Origin: Saitoella complicata NRRL Y-17804
Lineage: Eukaryota > Ascomycota > Saitoellomycetes > Saitoellales > Saitoellaceae
Direction of reading: 5' to 3'
NCBI RefSeq assembly: GCF_001661265.1
Contig: NW_017567014.1
Coordinates: forward strand, 1-64,000
Length of the DNA stretch: 64,000 nucleotides
Numbering within the stretch: position 1 is the first letter of the stretch; every line of letters begins with the position of its first letter. The notes below the pieces were generated by a model that worked only from the letters and a program-made list of their open reading frames with translations, ran no database searches and was not told the origin of the DNA. Below, piece after piece: positions 52,702 through 61,252 of the stretch. Position numbers and translations under genes: made by a program.

Positions 52702-52733
52702 CGCGCTAGTCATACACCGCGCTAGTCATACAC
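52702..52733. repeat. 16-bp perfect tandem repeat in the shared promoter
   Basis: CGCGCTAGTCATACAC occurs twice back to back (52702-52717 and 52718-52733), 76 bp upstream of the transporter TATA box. It could be a duplicated factor-binding site. Confidence 0.8.
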
Positions 52734-52808
52734 CGGGGGAGGCTGAGCATAAGCGAGATGAATTTTAGGGTCCTCGCCAGCTGCGGCCGTCCTCGATATT
52801 CTTTTTTC

Positions 52809-52816
52809 TATAAGTA
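52809..52816 (+). promoter_or_regulatory. TATA box of the sugar transporter gene
   Basis: TATAAGTA, 76 bp upstream of the ATG at 52885, followed by a C-rich pyrimidine tract leading to the start codon, as is usual in highly expressed fungal genes. Confidence 0.6.
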
Positions 52817-52884
52817 CCCCAGCTTCCCCGCGTCCCCCTCCTCCCCATCAAACCATCTTCTCTGCCACTTCCATCTCACTACAA

Positions 52885-54438
52885 ATGGCTCCAGCTGGTG
52901 AAGCAACCAGCTCCATGCGCATCTGGGGTAACGCCCGCGGAGACGCACTCCGCATGATGATCTCCATCGCCGCTTCCTCCGCTTTCTTGCTTTTCGGATA
53001 CGACCAGGGTGTCTTCGCTGGTCTCATCGGTGGTAACGCCTTCAAGGAGACTTTCCCCGCCTCGACCAAGACGCTCGGAACGATCGTTGCCATCTACGAA
53101 GTCGGATGTTTCTTCGGTGCTGTTCTTACCTTCTTCGTCGGTGAGAAGTTGGGAAGGAGGTGGTCTATTGTCGTTGGGTTGATTATCATGTTGGTTGGTA
53201 CTGTGTTGCAGGCTACTGCGTACGGTATCCCGCACATGATCGTTGGACGTATCGTGACTGGTATCGGAAATGGAATGAACACCTCTACTGTTCCGATGTA
53301 CCAGGCTGAGACCTCGAAGGCTCATTCCCGTGGACGTATGGTGTCGATCGAGGGATGGTTCATTACCGTCGGTATCGTCATTTCGTACTGGGTCACGTAC
53401 GGTACCGCCGGTGTCCCCGATGGTGCCATTCAGTTCCGTCTTCCTATTGTCTTGCAGGCTCTCTTCGCTATTATCACGCTTATCCTCATTTTCGGATTGC
53501 CCGAATCTCCGCGTTGGTTGATGAACTGTGGTCGTGAGGTGGAGGCTCGTGAGGTTATTGCTTTGTTGGAGGGCGTTCCCATCGAGTCCGAGGAGTGCGA
53601 ACGTCAGTTCAACGATATCAAGGTTTCCCTCTCTGCCGAGTCCCAGGGCGGCCCGATCCAGTTCAAGGAGTACTTCCGTGGTGGTGAGCAGCAGACTTTC
53701 CGTCGTCTCTTGTTGGCGTACGGTATTCAGATGATGCAGCAGCTTACCGGTATCAACGCTGTTATCTTCTACTCTGCTTACCTCCTCCAGAACACCCTCG
53801 GTTTGGACCGTGAGTTGTCTTTGATTGTTGGTGGATGTACTGGATTGTGTTTCTTCGTCTTTACCTTCATTCCTATCATCTTCATCGACAAGTGGGGTCG
53901 TCGCAAGCCTCTTATCTACGGAGCTGCTTTCCAGGCCGTCTGTATGTGCATGATCGGTGTCCTTATCGGTGTTGGTGGAAAGTCCGCTGGTACCGCCGCC
54001 ATCATCTTCGTCTTCCTCTACATTGCCTCTTACTCTGGTTTCGGCTGGGTCGCCTGTCCCTGGCTCTACCCCACCGAAATCGTCGAGCTCCGTTTCCGTT
54101 CCAAGGGTACCGCTCTCGCCACCATGTCCAACTGGTCCTGGAACTTCATGGTCGTCGAGATCACCCCCATCGGTGCCGAGACTTTGGGCTACAAGTTCTT
54201 CTTCATCTTCATGGTTTTCAACGCGTGTTTCGTGCCGTTGATTTACTTCTTCTACCCCGAGACCGCGGGTAAGAGTTTGGAGGAGTTGGACTTGTTGTTT
54301 GTTACGGATCGTGAGGGAGCGTTTGCTGGAAGGTTCGGAAACCAGCAGGGGAGTGGAAGGTCGAGCGATGACTTTGACATGAAGAACATGGGTGTTGAGA
54401 GGATTGAGGCGGGTGAGAAGTCTTCTTCTGTTGTGTAA
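52885..54438 (+). CDS. MFS sugar transporter (hexose/anhydrosugar type)
   Basis: 517 residues, single exon, apparently strongly codon-biased. It has twelve membrane segments and the sugar porter signatures: FGYDQGVFAGLI in TM1, GRRWSIV in loop 2-3, VGRIVTGIGNGM, PESPRWLM after TM6, QQLTGINAVIFYSAYL in TM7, DKWGRRKPLIYG in loop 8-9 and PETAGKSLEELD after TM12. It is a plasma-membrane symporter of the fungal hexose transporter group. Because it shares a promoter with the levoglucosan kinase-like gene, levoglucosan or a related anhydrosugar is a plausible substrate, but the sequence alone only supports a sugar. Confidence 0.92.
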   Translation: MAPAGEATSSMRIWGNARGDALRMMISIAASSAFLLFGYDQGVFAGLIGGNAFKETFPASTKTLGTIVAIYEVGCFFGAVLTFFVGEKLGRRWSIVVGLIIMLVGTVLQATAYGIPHMIVGRIVTGIGNGMNTSTVPMYQAETSKAHSRGRMVSIEGWFITVGIVISYWVTYGTAGVPDGAIQFRLPIVLQALFAIITLILIFGLPESPRWLMNCGREVEAREVIALLEGVPIESEECERQFNDIKVSLSAESQGGPIQFKEYFRGGEQQTFRRLLLAYGIQMMQQLTGINAVIFYSAYLLQNTLGLDRELSLIVGGCTGLCFFVFTFIPIIFIDKWGRRKPLIYGAAFQAVCMCMIGVLIGVGGKSAGTAAIIFVFLYIASYSGFGWVACPWLYPTEIVELRFRSKGTALATMSNWSWNFMVVEITPIGAETLGYKFFFIFMVFNACFVPLIYFFYPETAGKSLEELDLLFVTDREGAFAGRFGNQQGSGRSSDDFDMKNMGVERIEAGEKSSSVV

Positions 54439-54667
54439 AGAGCGAGAGGGTTGTGCATAGCAGTGTGATTTTTCCAGAGAAGTGTACGATTAGATCTAGA
54501 GATTGTTTAAAGTAAAAGATTGTTCTTCCCTACCTTTCTTGCTTGCAGGGTTAACACCACTCACTGTTTTGTTGACTTGATGCGCGCATCGAACTCCTCC
54601 AAATTCCTAACATCACTGAGACACTCAATTTCTTCGAATTAAGGCCACCTTCATAAAAACCTCATAC

Positions 54668-57223
54668 ATGCTCCCCGAAGCAGCACAAGCAGCAATGGGC
54701 CAGCTCAACTACCAGGCCCTCACCGTCATCGGCCTCACAACCGGTCTCTCATTCACCCTCTCCAACCACTACTTTGCCAGCCACCGCTCCCAGAGCCAGC
54801 AAACACTCCTCGCACTCGAGGCGGCACAGGATGAGAGTTTGAAGAAGGTTGCGTTGTTGAGTGAGGAGAAGAAGGTACTTGAGGAAAGATTGAAGGATGC
54901 GGAAGGGCAGGTTGAGGAGGTTAAGGCTCAGGAAGCGGGGATTCAGAGGGGGTTGCAGGCACAGATTGATGCGGGGGGTGTAGAGATTGAGAGATTGAGT
55001 GCGGTGATTGGGAAGAATGAGGAAGAGTCAAAGAAAGCTGAGGAAATCAAATTGGAGATTCTGGGTCGGGCGGAGGAGTATAAACGCCAGATCGCGAAAT
55101 TGGAGGGTGAAATTAGTGAGGTGAAGAAACTCGAGGAAGGATTGAGGCGGGATATCGAGGCATTGAGGGCGGATAATGCGAAAATCGCCAAAGATCTCGA
55201 GAGTGAGAAGAAGGATAAGTCTTCTATCAAATCTCAGCTCGAGACCTCGACCAAGCACGCTCAGGGTCTGGAGAAGGATTTATCAGCTACCAGGGATGAG
55301 TTATCTAAAGCCACCGCTACCGTCGCCGAAAAGCAATCCCGTATCGAGCAAATCACCCAATCCCTCGCCTCCACCTCCGACGACCTCGAAGCCAGCAAAG
55401 ACCTTGTCGAGTCCCTCAACGCCTCGCTCGCACAAAAAAAGGCGGACGTCGAGAAAGAGCAGGCTGCGGTTCGTGACTTGGAGTCGAAGATCAAGAGTGT
55501 CGAGAGTGAGTTGGCGAGCGTCAAGGATGAGAAAGCAAAGGTCGCTTCTGAACTCGAGGAGGCGCAGTCTCAGGTCGCTGCCCTCACTTCCGATCTCGAC
55601 TCTTCCAAGAACGACGCCAACTCCCTCCGTACACAATTGTCAGAGACTGAAGCCCGTGAATCCGCCCTCCAATCCGAACTCTCCACCACCAAGGCATCCC
55701 TCGACTCCGCCTCCCAACGCGCGACCGAGTCCGCCAAAAAGATCGAGTCCCTCACCACCGAGCTCAACTCCGCTCGCAAAGAAATCTCCTCCGCTTCCTC
55801 CCGTATCCAGGATCTCGAGAAGGAAAAGGAGGAGTTGGCGGCTGAGCTCGCTAAGGCCTCCACAGACCTCCAGACTCGTGATGAGGAAATTGATGGATTG
55901 CGGAAAGCGGCGAAGAAAGCAGAGGAAAAGGCCGAGGCGGAGGTGAAGGCGTTGCAAGGGGAGGTTAAGAGTGTGAAGGACGCTTCTGTGAAGGAGGTTG
56001 AGGGTGTTAAGATGCAGCTCAAGAAGTCTGAGGAGGAGAAGGGCATGCTCGAGAAGGAGGTCGCGGCTGCGAAGCAATCGGTGAAGACTGCGGAGGACAA
56101 GGCCAAGGAGCAGCTCAAGAAGGCTGAGGAGGAGAAGGGCAAGCTCGAGCAGGAATTGTCGGCGGCTACGGAGGCGACTAAGAGTGCGGAGGAGAAGGCT
56201 AGGGAATTGGGTACCAAGGTTACTGAGACGGAGAAGAAGGTCCAGGCCGCGCAGGAAGAGGCAAAGAAGGCACAGTCAGCCGCTGAGGAGCAAGCGCGTA
56301 AATTCGCTGAGGAAGTTTCCGCCGCGAAGAAGGAGGCTGTCGATGCCAAGAAGCAGATTGAGGAGAGCGAGGAACGGGCACAGGAGTTGAAGACCAAGGT
56401 CGCCGCTGCGGAGAAAAACGCCGAGAAGGAGAAGAAACGCGCAGAGATCTCCGTCAAGCTCATTGATGGCTTGAAGAAGGAGGTTGAGGCCGCGAAGGCT
56501 GGGTCTAAGAAAGCTACTGAGGAGGGTGAGGAGGTTACGAAGCAGCTTGCGGCTGTGCAGAAGGAGTTGGAGGCCGCGAAGGCCGAGGGAGAGAAGCAGG
56601 CGAAGGATGTGGTGGAGGAGTTGAAGAAGAAGGATGAGGAGGTTAAGGCTGCGAAGGCGGAGGCTGGGAAGGCGCAGAAGGTCGCGGAGGAGAAGTCTGC
56701 TGCTGAGATCAAGGCTGCAGCTGAGAAGGCCTTAACGCTCGAGAAGGATTTGGAGGCTGCGAAGAAGCAGGTGGAGGAGGAGAAGAAGAAGGCCGCTGCG
56801 GACGCTGATGCTGCTATCAAGGCCGCCAAGGAGGATGCCGACGCCGAGATCAAGAAAATCCGGGACGAGCTCGAGGCGGCACAGCAGAAAGCCGCCGAAG
56901 TCGCGGAACAAGTCTCGAAGGACTCTGACGCCCTCCGCACAGATGCCGAGAAGCAATCTACCCTCGTTACCGAACTCCAGACCGCTCGCGATGAACTCGA
57001 GAAAGAGCTTACTAGCTTGCGTCAACAAGCTGCGATTACGACTGAGAGTCAGGAGGAGAAGGATAAGTTGGAGGCGTTGCAGAAGGAGGTTGAGACGTTG
57101 CAGGTTGCGGCGAAGAAAGCTGTTATGAGGAGTGAGATTGAGAAGAAGGTTATTGATAGTTTGAAGGCGCAGGTGAAGGAGTTGGAGGGGAAGGCGAACG
57201 GTAACGGTAACGGTCATGCTTGA
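54668..57223 (+). CDS. Membrane-anchored long coiled-coil protein
   Basis: 851 residues, single exon. Near the N-terminus, residues 14-36 (NYQALTVIGLTTGLSFTLSN) form the only hydrophobic segment. Almost everything from about residue 50 to 840 is heptad-patterned, Glu/Lys/Ala-rich coiled coil, ending in a short NGNGNGHA tail. Two adjacent 32-codon units (56015-56110 and 56111-56206) look like a tandem duplication, each opening with QLKK(S/A)EEEKG(M/K)LE. No family was recognised. The form suits a tether or golgin-like or organelle-anchored scaffold. Composition-driven matches to myosin-tail or M-protein repeats would be uninformative. Confidence 0.75.
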   Translation: MLPEAAQAAMGQLNYQALTVIGLTTGLSFTLSNHYFASHRSQSQQTLLALEAAQDESLKKVALLSEEKKVLEERLKDAEGQVEEVKAQEAGIQRGLQAQIDAGGVEIERLSAVIGKNEEESKKAEEIKLEILGRAEEYKRQIAKLEGEISEVKKLEEGLRRDIEALRADNAKIAKDLESEKKDKSSIKSQLETSTKHAQGLEKDLSATRDELSKATATVAEKQSRIEQITQSLASTSDDLEASKDLVESLNASLAQKKADVEKEQAAVRDLESKIKSVESELASVKDEKAKVASELEEAQSQVAALTSDLDSSKNDANSLRTQLSETEARESALQSELSTTKASLDSASQRATESAKKIESLTTELNSARKEISSASSRIQDLEKEKEELAAELAKASTDLQTRDEEIDGLRKAAKKAEEKAEAEVKALQGEVKSVKDASVKEVEGVKMQLKKSEEEKGMLEKEVAAAKQSVKTAEDKAKEQLKKAEEEKGKLEQELSAATEATKSAEEKARELGTKVTETEKKVQAAQEEAKKAQSAAEEQARKFAEEVSAAKKEAVDAKKQIEESEERAQELKTKVAAAEKNAEKEKKRAEISVKLIDGLKKEVEAAKAGSKKATEEGEEVTKQLAAVQKELEAAKAEGEKQAKDVVEELKKKDEEVKAAKAEAGKAQKVAEEKSAAEIKAAAEKALTLEKDLEAAKKQVEEEKKKAAADADAAIKAAKEDADAEIKKIRDELEAAQQKAAEVAEQVSKDSDALRTDAEKQSTLVTELQTARDELEKELTSLRQQAAITTESQEEKDKLEALQKEVETLQVAAKKAVMRSEIEKKVIDSLKAQVKELEGKANGNGNGHA

Positions 57224-57475
57224 GTGGTGACTGTGACTGCATTGGGGAACCAAAAAGTTAAGATATGACGATGGTGGTGATGGATGGAGAGACACAAAAA
57301 GATGCATTTGCATGGTTGGCATGTACGGTTTTGCATTGGACTTTTGATGAAGTAGTTATTGACATTTCTTTCGATTCTGCGCACATGTCCATCTGCATCT
57401 CACCCGCCGAAACTCGCAGCGCCGTACATTCCACGTACTCCAGCCAAAGTCGACACAAAAATCCACCTCGGACCA

Positions 57476-59737
57476 ATGTCGCCCGTAGCAATCCCCCAGG
57501 CCTCCCAAGAGGTCTCCACAATCGTCAAAGATGCCTCAAAGAAAATCGACGTCGATAACGTCGTAATCGACTACATCCAAGGCTACCTCGCTGACCTCGC
57601 CTCCGATGATCCCGTTGACGATGAGTCGTATGTTGCGGCGTTAGACTTTGCGCATGAGCTTTTGGTCGATGCTGGTGGTGATGATTTGCTCGTTGCGGCG
57701 CTTTGTGAGAAGTTGAGTGAGATTTTTGAGGAGAGGGAGAAAGCACGACCGGTTGGGACTGGTGAGAAAGGGTTACAGCGGTTGGACGAGGCTGTGCAGA
57801 TTGGAGCACAATCCAAGTTCTCTGCGGCTGGAAACCTTCTCGCTGGCAGTGTCGATCTCGATGCTACTGCCTCGAGGAAGATCGAGTCGAGGGTCGATAA
57901 GAAGAAGTTGGAGAAGGCGGAGAAGAAACTCAAGGCGAAGCTGGAGAAACGACACGAAGGCTCCCTCGTGAAGATCAACTACGAATCCTCGAAATTGATT
58001 GAAGAGGATCAGCAGGCATACGAGGAGTTTTACATGCAAGTCAACCCCCTCCAAATGGGTGCCTCCAAGAACAAGAGCAAGGATATTAAGATTGACGGTA
58101 TCGATCTCTTCTTCACCGGAAAGCGTATTCTATCAGATGCCTCGCTCACCCTCTCATACGGACGGCGATACGGTCTCACCGGTATCAACGGAGTCGGCAA
58201 ATCCACTCTCCTACGTGCTCTGTCCCGTCGTGAGATCGCGGTGCCTACACACATCACGATCCTCCACGTCGAGCAAGAAATCGTCGGTGACGAAACCACC
58301 GCCATCCAATCTGTTTTGGACGCAGATGTCTGGCGCAAATACTTGCTCGCTGAGCAGGATCGTATCACGGCCAAGCTTGCTGAGATCGACGCCAAGGTCG
58401 CGGAGAGTAAGGAGGGTGTTACGCGAGCAATCGAGAAGGAGCGCGAGAGTTTGGATTCGGATCTCAGTGATATCCATGTTAAACTCGCAGAGATGGATGC
58501 GGATAAAGCAGAATCGAGAGCGGCTTCTATTTTGGCTGGTCTCGGTTTCTCGCCCGAGGGGCAGAAGCAGGCGACCAAGTCCTTCTCGGGTGGTTGGCGT
58601 ATGCGTCTCGCCCTCGCTCGTGCACTATTCTGCAAACCTGATTTGTTGTTGCTTGATGAGCCGTCGAACATGTTGGATGTCCCTTCGATTGCGTTCTTGG
58701 CCAACTACCTTAGGGGATATCCTTCTACTGTCCTTGTCGTATCTCACGATCGTTCTTTCTTGAACGAAGTCGCGACGGATATTATTCATCAGCATTCTGA
58801 GCGGTTGGATTACTACAAGGGTAACTTCGATTCGTTCTATGCTACGAAGGAGGAGAGACACAAGAACCAGGTTAGGGAGTATGAGCGACAAATGGGGGAG
58901 AGGAAACATTTGCAGGCGTTCATCGACAAGTTCAGATACAACGCCGCGAAATCGAGTGAAGCACAATCGCGTATCAAAAAGTTGGAGAAGATGCCTGTTC
59001 TCGAATTACCGGAGGAAGAGGATAAGGTCACTTTCAAGTTCCCTGATGTGGAGGGTTTGAGTCCCCCGATTATTCAGATGGCGAATGTGACGTTCGGGTA
59101 TAACACCGAAAAGACCATCCTCAAGAGCGTAGACATTGATGTTCAGATGGATTCGAGAATTGGTATTATTGGACCAAATGGAGCTGGTAAATCCACGATG
59201 CTCAAGCTCTTGATCGAGCAACTCACTCCCCTCAAGGGTATGGTTCAACGACACCCCCGTCTGAGACTTGGGTATTTTGCGCAGCATCATGTTGATGCAC
59301 TCGATTTGAGCGCGAGTCCCGTGACGTTTATGCAGAAGAATTGGCCGGGGAAGCAGGATGAGGAATATCGTCGCCATCTCGGTAATTTCGGAATTGTGGG
59401 TATGACTGGGTTGCAACCTATCCGCACACTTTCCGGAGGTCAGAAATCTCGTGTAGCATTCGCTTGTCTCGGACTCCAGAACCCGCATATCCTCGTCCTT
59501 GACGAGCCGACTAACCATCTCGACTTGGGTGGTCTCGACGCTTTGACGGATGCGTTGAAGAACTTCAAGGGAGGTGTCATCTTGGTTTCGCATGATGTCA
59601 CTTTCTTGAATAGTGTTTGTACGAGTTTGTGGGTTTGTCAGGCTGGGACGGTTAATAAGTTTAGTGGTACGATTAAGGAGTATCAGAAGAAGGTTATTGA
59701 GGATGCTGGAGAGTCTGGTGTTGTTGAGTTCCATTAG
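57476..59737 (+). CDS. GCN20: ABC-F ATPase GCN20
   Basis: 753 residues, single exon, equal to yeast Gcn20 (752). A helical N-terminal ~190-residue domain (for Gcn1 binding in yeast) precedes two ABC cassettes. ABC1: Walker A GINGVGKST at 236-244, signature FSGGWRMRLALAR, Walker B LLLLDEPSN (NMLD instead of NHLD). ABC2: GPNGAGKST, LSGGQKSRVAFA, LVLDEPTNHLD. With Gcn1 it activates the Gcn2 kinase on stalled ribosomes. The open frame upstream of 57476 lacks an in-frame ATG, and the ATG at 57385 is in another frame. Confidence 0.94.
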   Translation: MSPVAIPQASQEVSTIVKDASKKIDVDNVVIDYIQGYLADLASDDPVDDESYVAALDFAHELLVDAGGDDLLVAALCEKLSEIFEEREKARPVGTGEKGLQRLDEAVQIGAQSKFSAAGNLLAGSVDLDATASRKIESRVDKKKLEKAEKKLKAKLEKRHEGSLVKINYESSKLIEEDQQAYEEFYMQVNPLQMGASKNKSKDIKIDGIDLFFTGKRILSDASLTLSYGRRYGLTGINGVGKSTLLRALSRREIAVPTHITILHVEQEIVGDETTAIQSVLDADVWRKYLLAEQDRITAKLAEIDAKVAESKEGVTRAIEKERESLDSDLSDIHVKLAEMDADKAESRAASILAGLGFSPEGQKQATKSFSGGWRMRLALARALFCKPDLLLLDEPSNMLDVPSIAFLANYLRGYPSTVLVVSHDRSFLNEVATDIIHQHSERLDYYKGNFDSFYATKEERHKNQVREYERQMGERKHLQAFIDKFRYNAAKSSEAQSRIKKLEKMPVLELPEEEDKVTFKFPDVEGLSPPIIQMANVTFGYNTEKTILKSVDIDVQMDSRIGIIGPNGAGKSTMLKLLIEQLTPLKGMVQRHPRLRLGYFAQHHVDALDLSASPVTFMQKNWPGKQDEEYRRHLGNFGIVGMTGLQPIRTLSGGQKSRVAFACLGLQNPHILVLDEPTNHLDLGGLDALTDALKNFKGGVILVSHDVTFLNSVCTSLWVCQAGTVNKFSGTIKEYQKKVIEDAGESGVVEFH

Positions 59738-59939
59738 ACATGGGCTTGGCTGTGGGTGTGAGAGGGGAGCGTGGAGGAGCAAACGACGAAGAGTCACGAA
59801 CTGGGAGGTTTATCGCTGCGGCTGGAAGGAGAACAAGATCTACAACAAGAGGACATCCCAATCACAATATGATTTTTAAACTTTTTGCTATGACATTCAT
59901 GCTGTGATGATAATATTTCCTTCAGCGCCAGCGCCGAAA

Positions 59940-60897
59940 TTAGAAATCCGACTCATCTCCTCCCTCACCTCCACTCCCATTCGCGTGATCTTCCTCCCCA
60001 CCATTCTTATTCCCCCTTCTTCTTCTTCTACGCTTGCCAGACTTGATCTCCCCCGCCTCTTGTGCCTCCGCACTCTCCTCCATCACGCCCTCACGTGTGT
60101 TATTCTGTGCGCCATTCGCATCTTTTGGTCCAGTACTGGTTTCCTTCTTCTTTTTCTTGACGGAGAGAGGGTTGGGTGCTTTTGGTCCTAGCTTCTTCAG
60201 CCGCTTCTTTTCCTTTTCTTCGCGTGTGCGTTCGATTTCGTCAAGGGCTTCGCCACCGACGACGTTATCCTCCTCACCTTCCCTCTTCCGTTTCTTTCCT
60301 GAAAGAAGTTCCTTCTCGTATGTTGACAAGCCCAACTTCTGGCGTTCCTCCCTGAGCTTGAACTGTGCCGTCGCATCCGACTCGGGCTCTAAGATCAAGA
60401 CGGCACGGTTGATGAACATTAACGGCACACCCGCTATCCCCCTCAACTCCCCTCTCAAGTCATAAGATTGCGTAGCGACACAATAGCGATGTTTGTTCTC
60501 ACCCTCAATGTTCACCAAACTCCTGATACACTCCCCGGACTCCTTTGTCTTATCCCCGAAATGCCCACACTTTCTCCTCTCGAATTCTTTCGCCACATCC
60601 ACCACCGCCTGTCCCTCCCGTCCCAATTTGTAGAGAGCCGCCATACAACATTGTGTTATCATTGGTTTGACATCGTCTTGCATGGTTCGGCGGAGAGCGG
60701 CCGCAACATCGATCTTCGAGGCGTGGGCGGTTTGGAGGAAGTCAGCATCCACGAGGATTTGGTAGGGGGTGCGGAACCCAAAGTGTCGGGTGTAGGAGTG
60801 GAGGAGCTTGCGGTAAGCTTTGGCGCGCTGTAGACGGGTGGTTGTTAGCAGGACATCTTGCACAACGTCCTTCAGCTTTGGCTACCTTCTGTCTCAT
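59940..60897 (-). CDS. UTP23: rRNA-processing protein UTP23
   Basis: Two exons: a four-codon first exon 60897-60886 and 60827-59940, with a 58-bp intron that includes CTGCTAAC and CTACAG. They encode 299 residues. The splice restores the family start MRQKRAKAYRKLLHSY. The PIN-like domain includes PYQILVDADFLQTA and DDVKPMITQCCMAALY; a zinc-binding segment follows (FERRKCGHFGDK with later GECI). HRYCVATQSYDLR and PLMFINRAVLILEP complete the fold. The C-terminus holds the conserved LGPKAPNPLSVKKKKK and a basic tail. It works in the nucleolus in snR30-dependent 18S rRNA processing. Confidence 0.93.
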
Positions 60898-61252
60898 TTT
60901 ATTATTTGAGTTTTCTGGTGTAGTACTTTTTTTCTGATCGCGACCGACCGCGACAAGGCACAAGCGCTGTGCGGCCGCGGCAGCCATGATTACGGCGTGC
61001 ACCCTTAATCCAGTCCAGCGGCACCAGCTCCAGCACCAGCTCCAGCATACACCCCCGAACCCAGGGCCCTCTGTTAAGCTTCTCCCGGACTTGCTTCTTG
61101 GTTAGTCGAGACGAATACATCGCGGCTCAGCCTCACTTTCGTGGACGTCGGCTTTACGGAGGATCTGTTGTCACTCGAGTTTTGTCTGTCGTTGACAGAG
61201 TTTCGCCGCCCTTCACGATTATCTATCGTTTGCATAGGTGAAACTGACCGCT
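60898..61252. other. Divergent promoter region, UTP23 / MED15
   Basis: 355-bp spacer between divergent genes; no gene recognised. A degenerate direct repeat (CAGCTCCAGCACC-type) lies near 61024-61048. Confidence 0.5.

Larger units (their letters stand above)
52150..52884. promoter_or_regulatory. Shared divergent promoter of the kinase and sugar transporter
   Basis: 735 bp between two highly codon-biased genes. Visible elements are a TATA box for each gene, one CGG-N10-CCG, a CACGTG at 52673-52678, a 16-bp tandem repeat, a run of nine G at 52551-52559, and several SYGGRG words such as CCGGGG that match the CreA/Mig1 glucose-repressor consensus. The pattern suggests co-regulation by a Zn2Cys6 activator and carbon catabolite repression. 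This is inference from motif presence only. Confidence 0.6.

Noticed and set aside
55570-56940. A 456-codon minus-strand frame opposite the coiled-coil gene
   Set aside because: The Ala/Ser/Phe-rich translation is the mirror of Glu/Lys/Ala codons; no independent signals.
61024-61048. CAGCTCCAGCACC-type repeat as a coding repeat or regulatory array
   Set aside because: Only about two degenerate units in a divergent promoter; too short to interpret.
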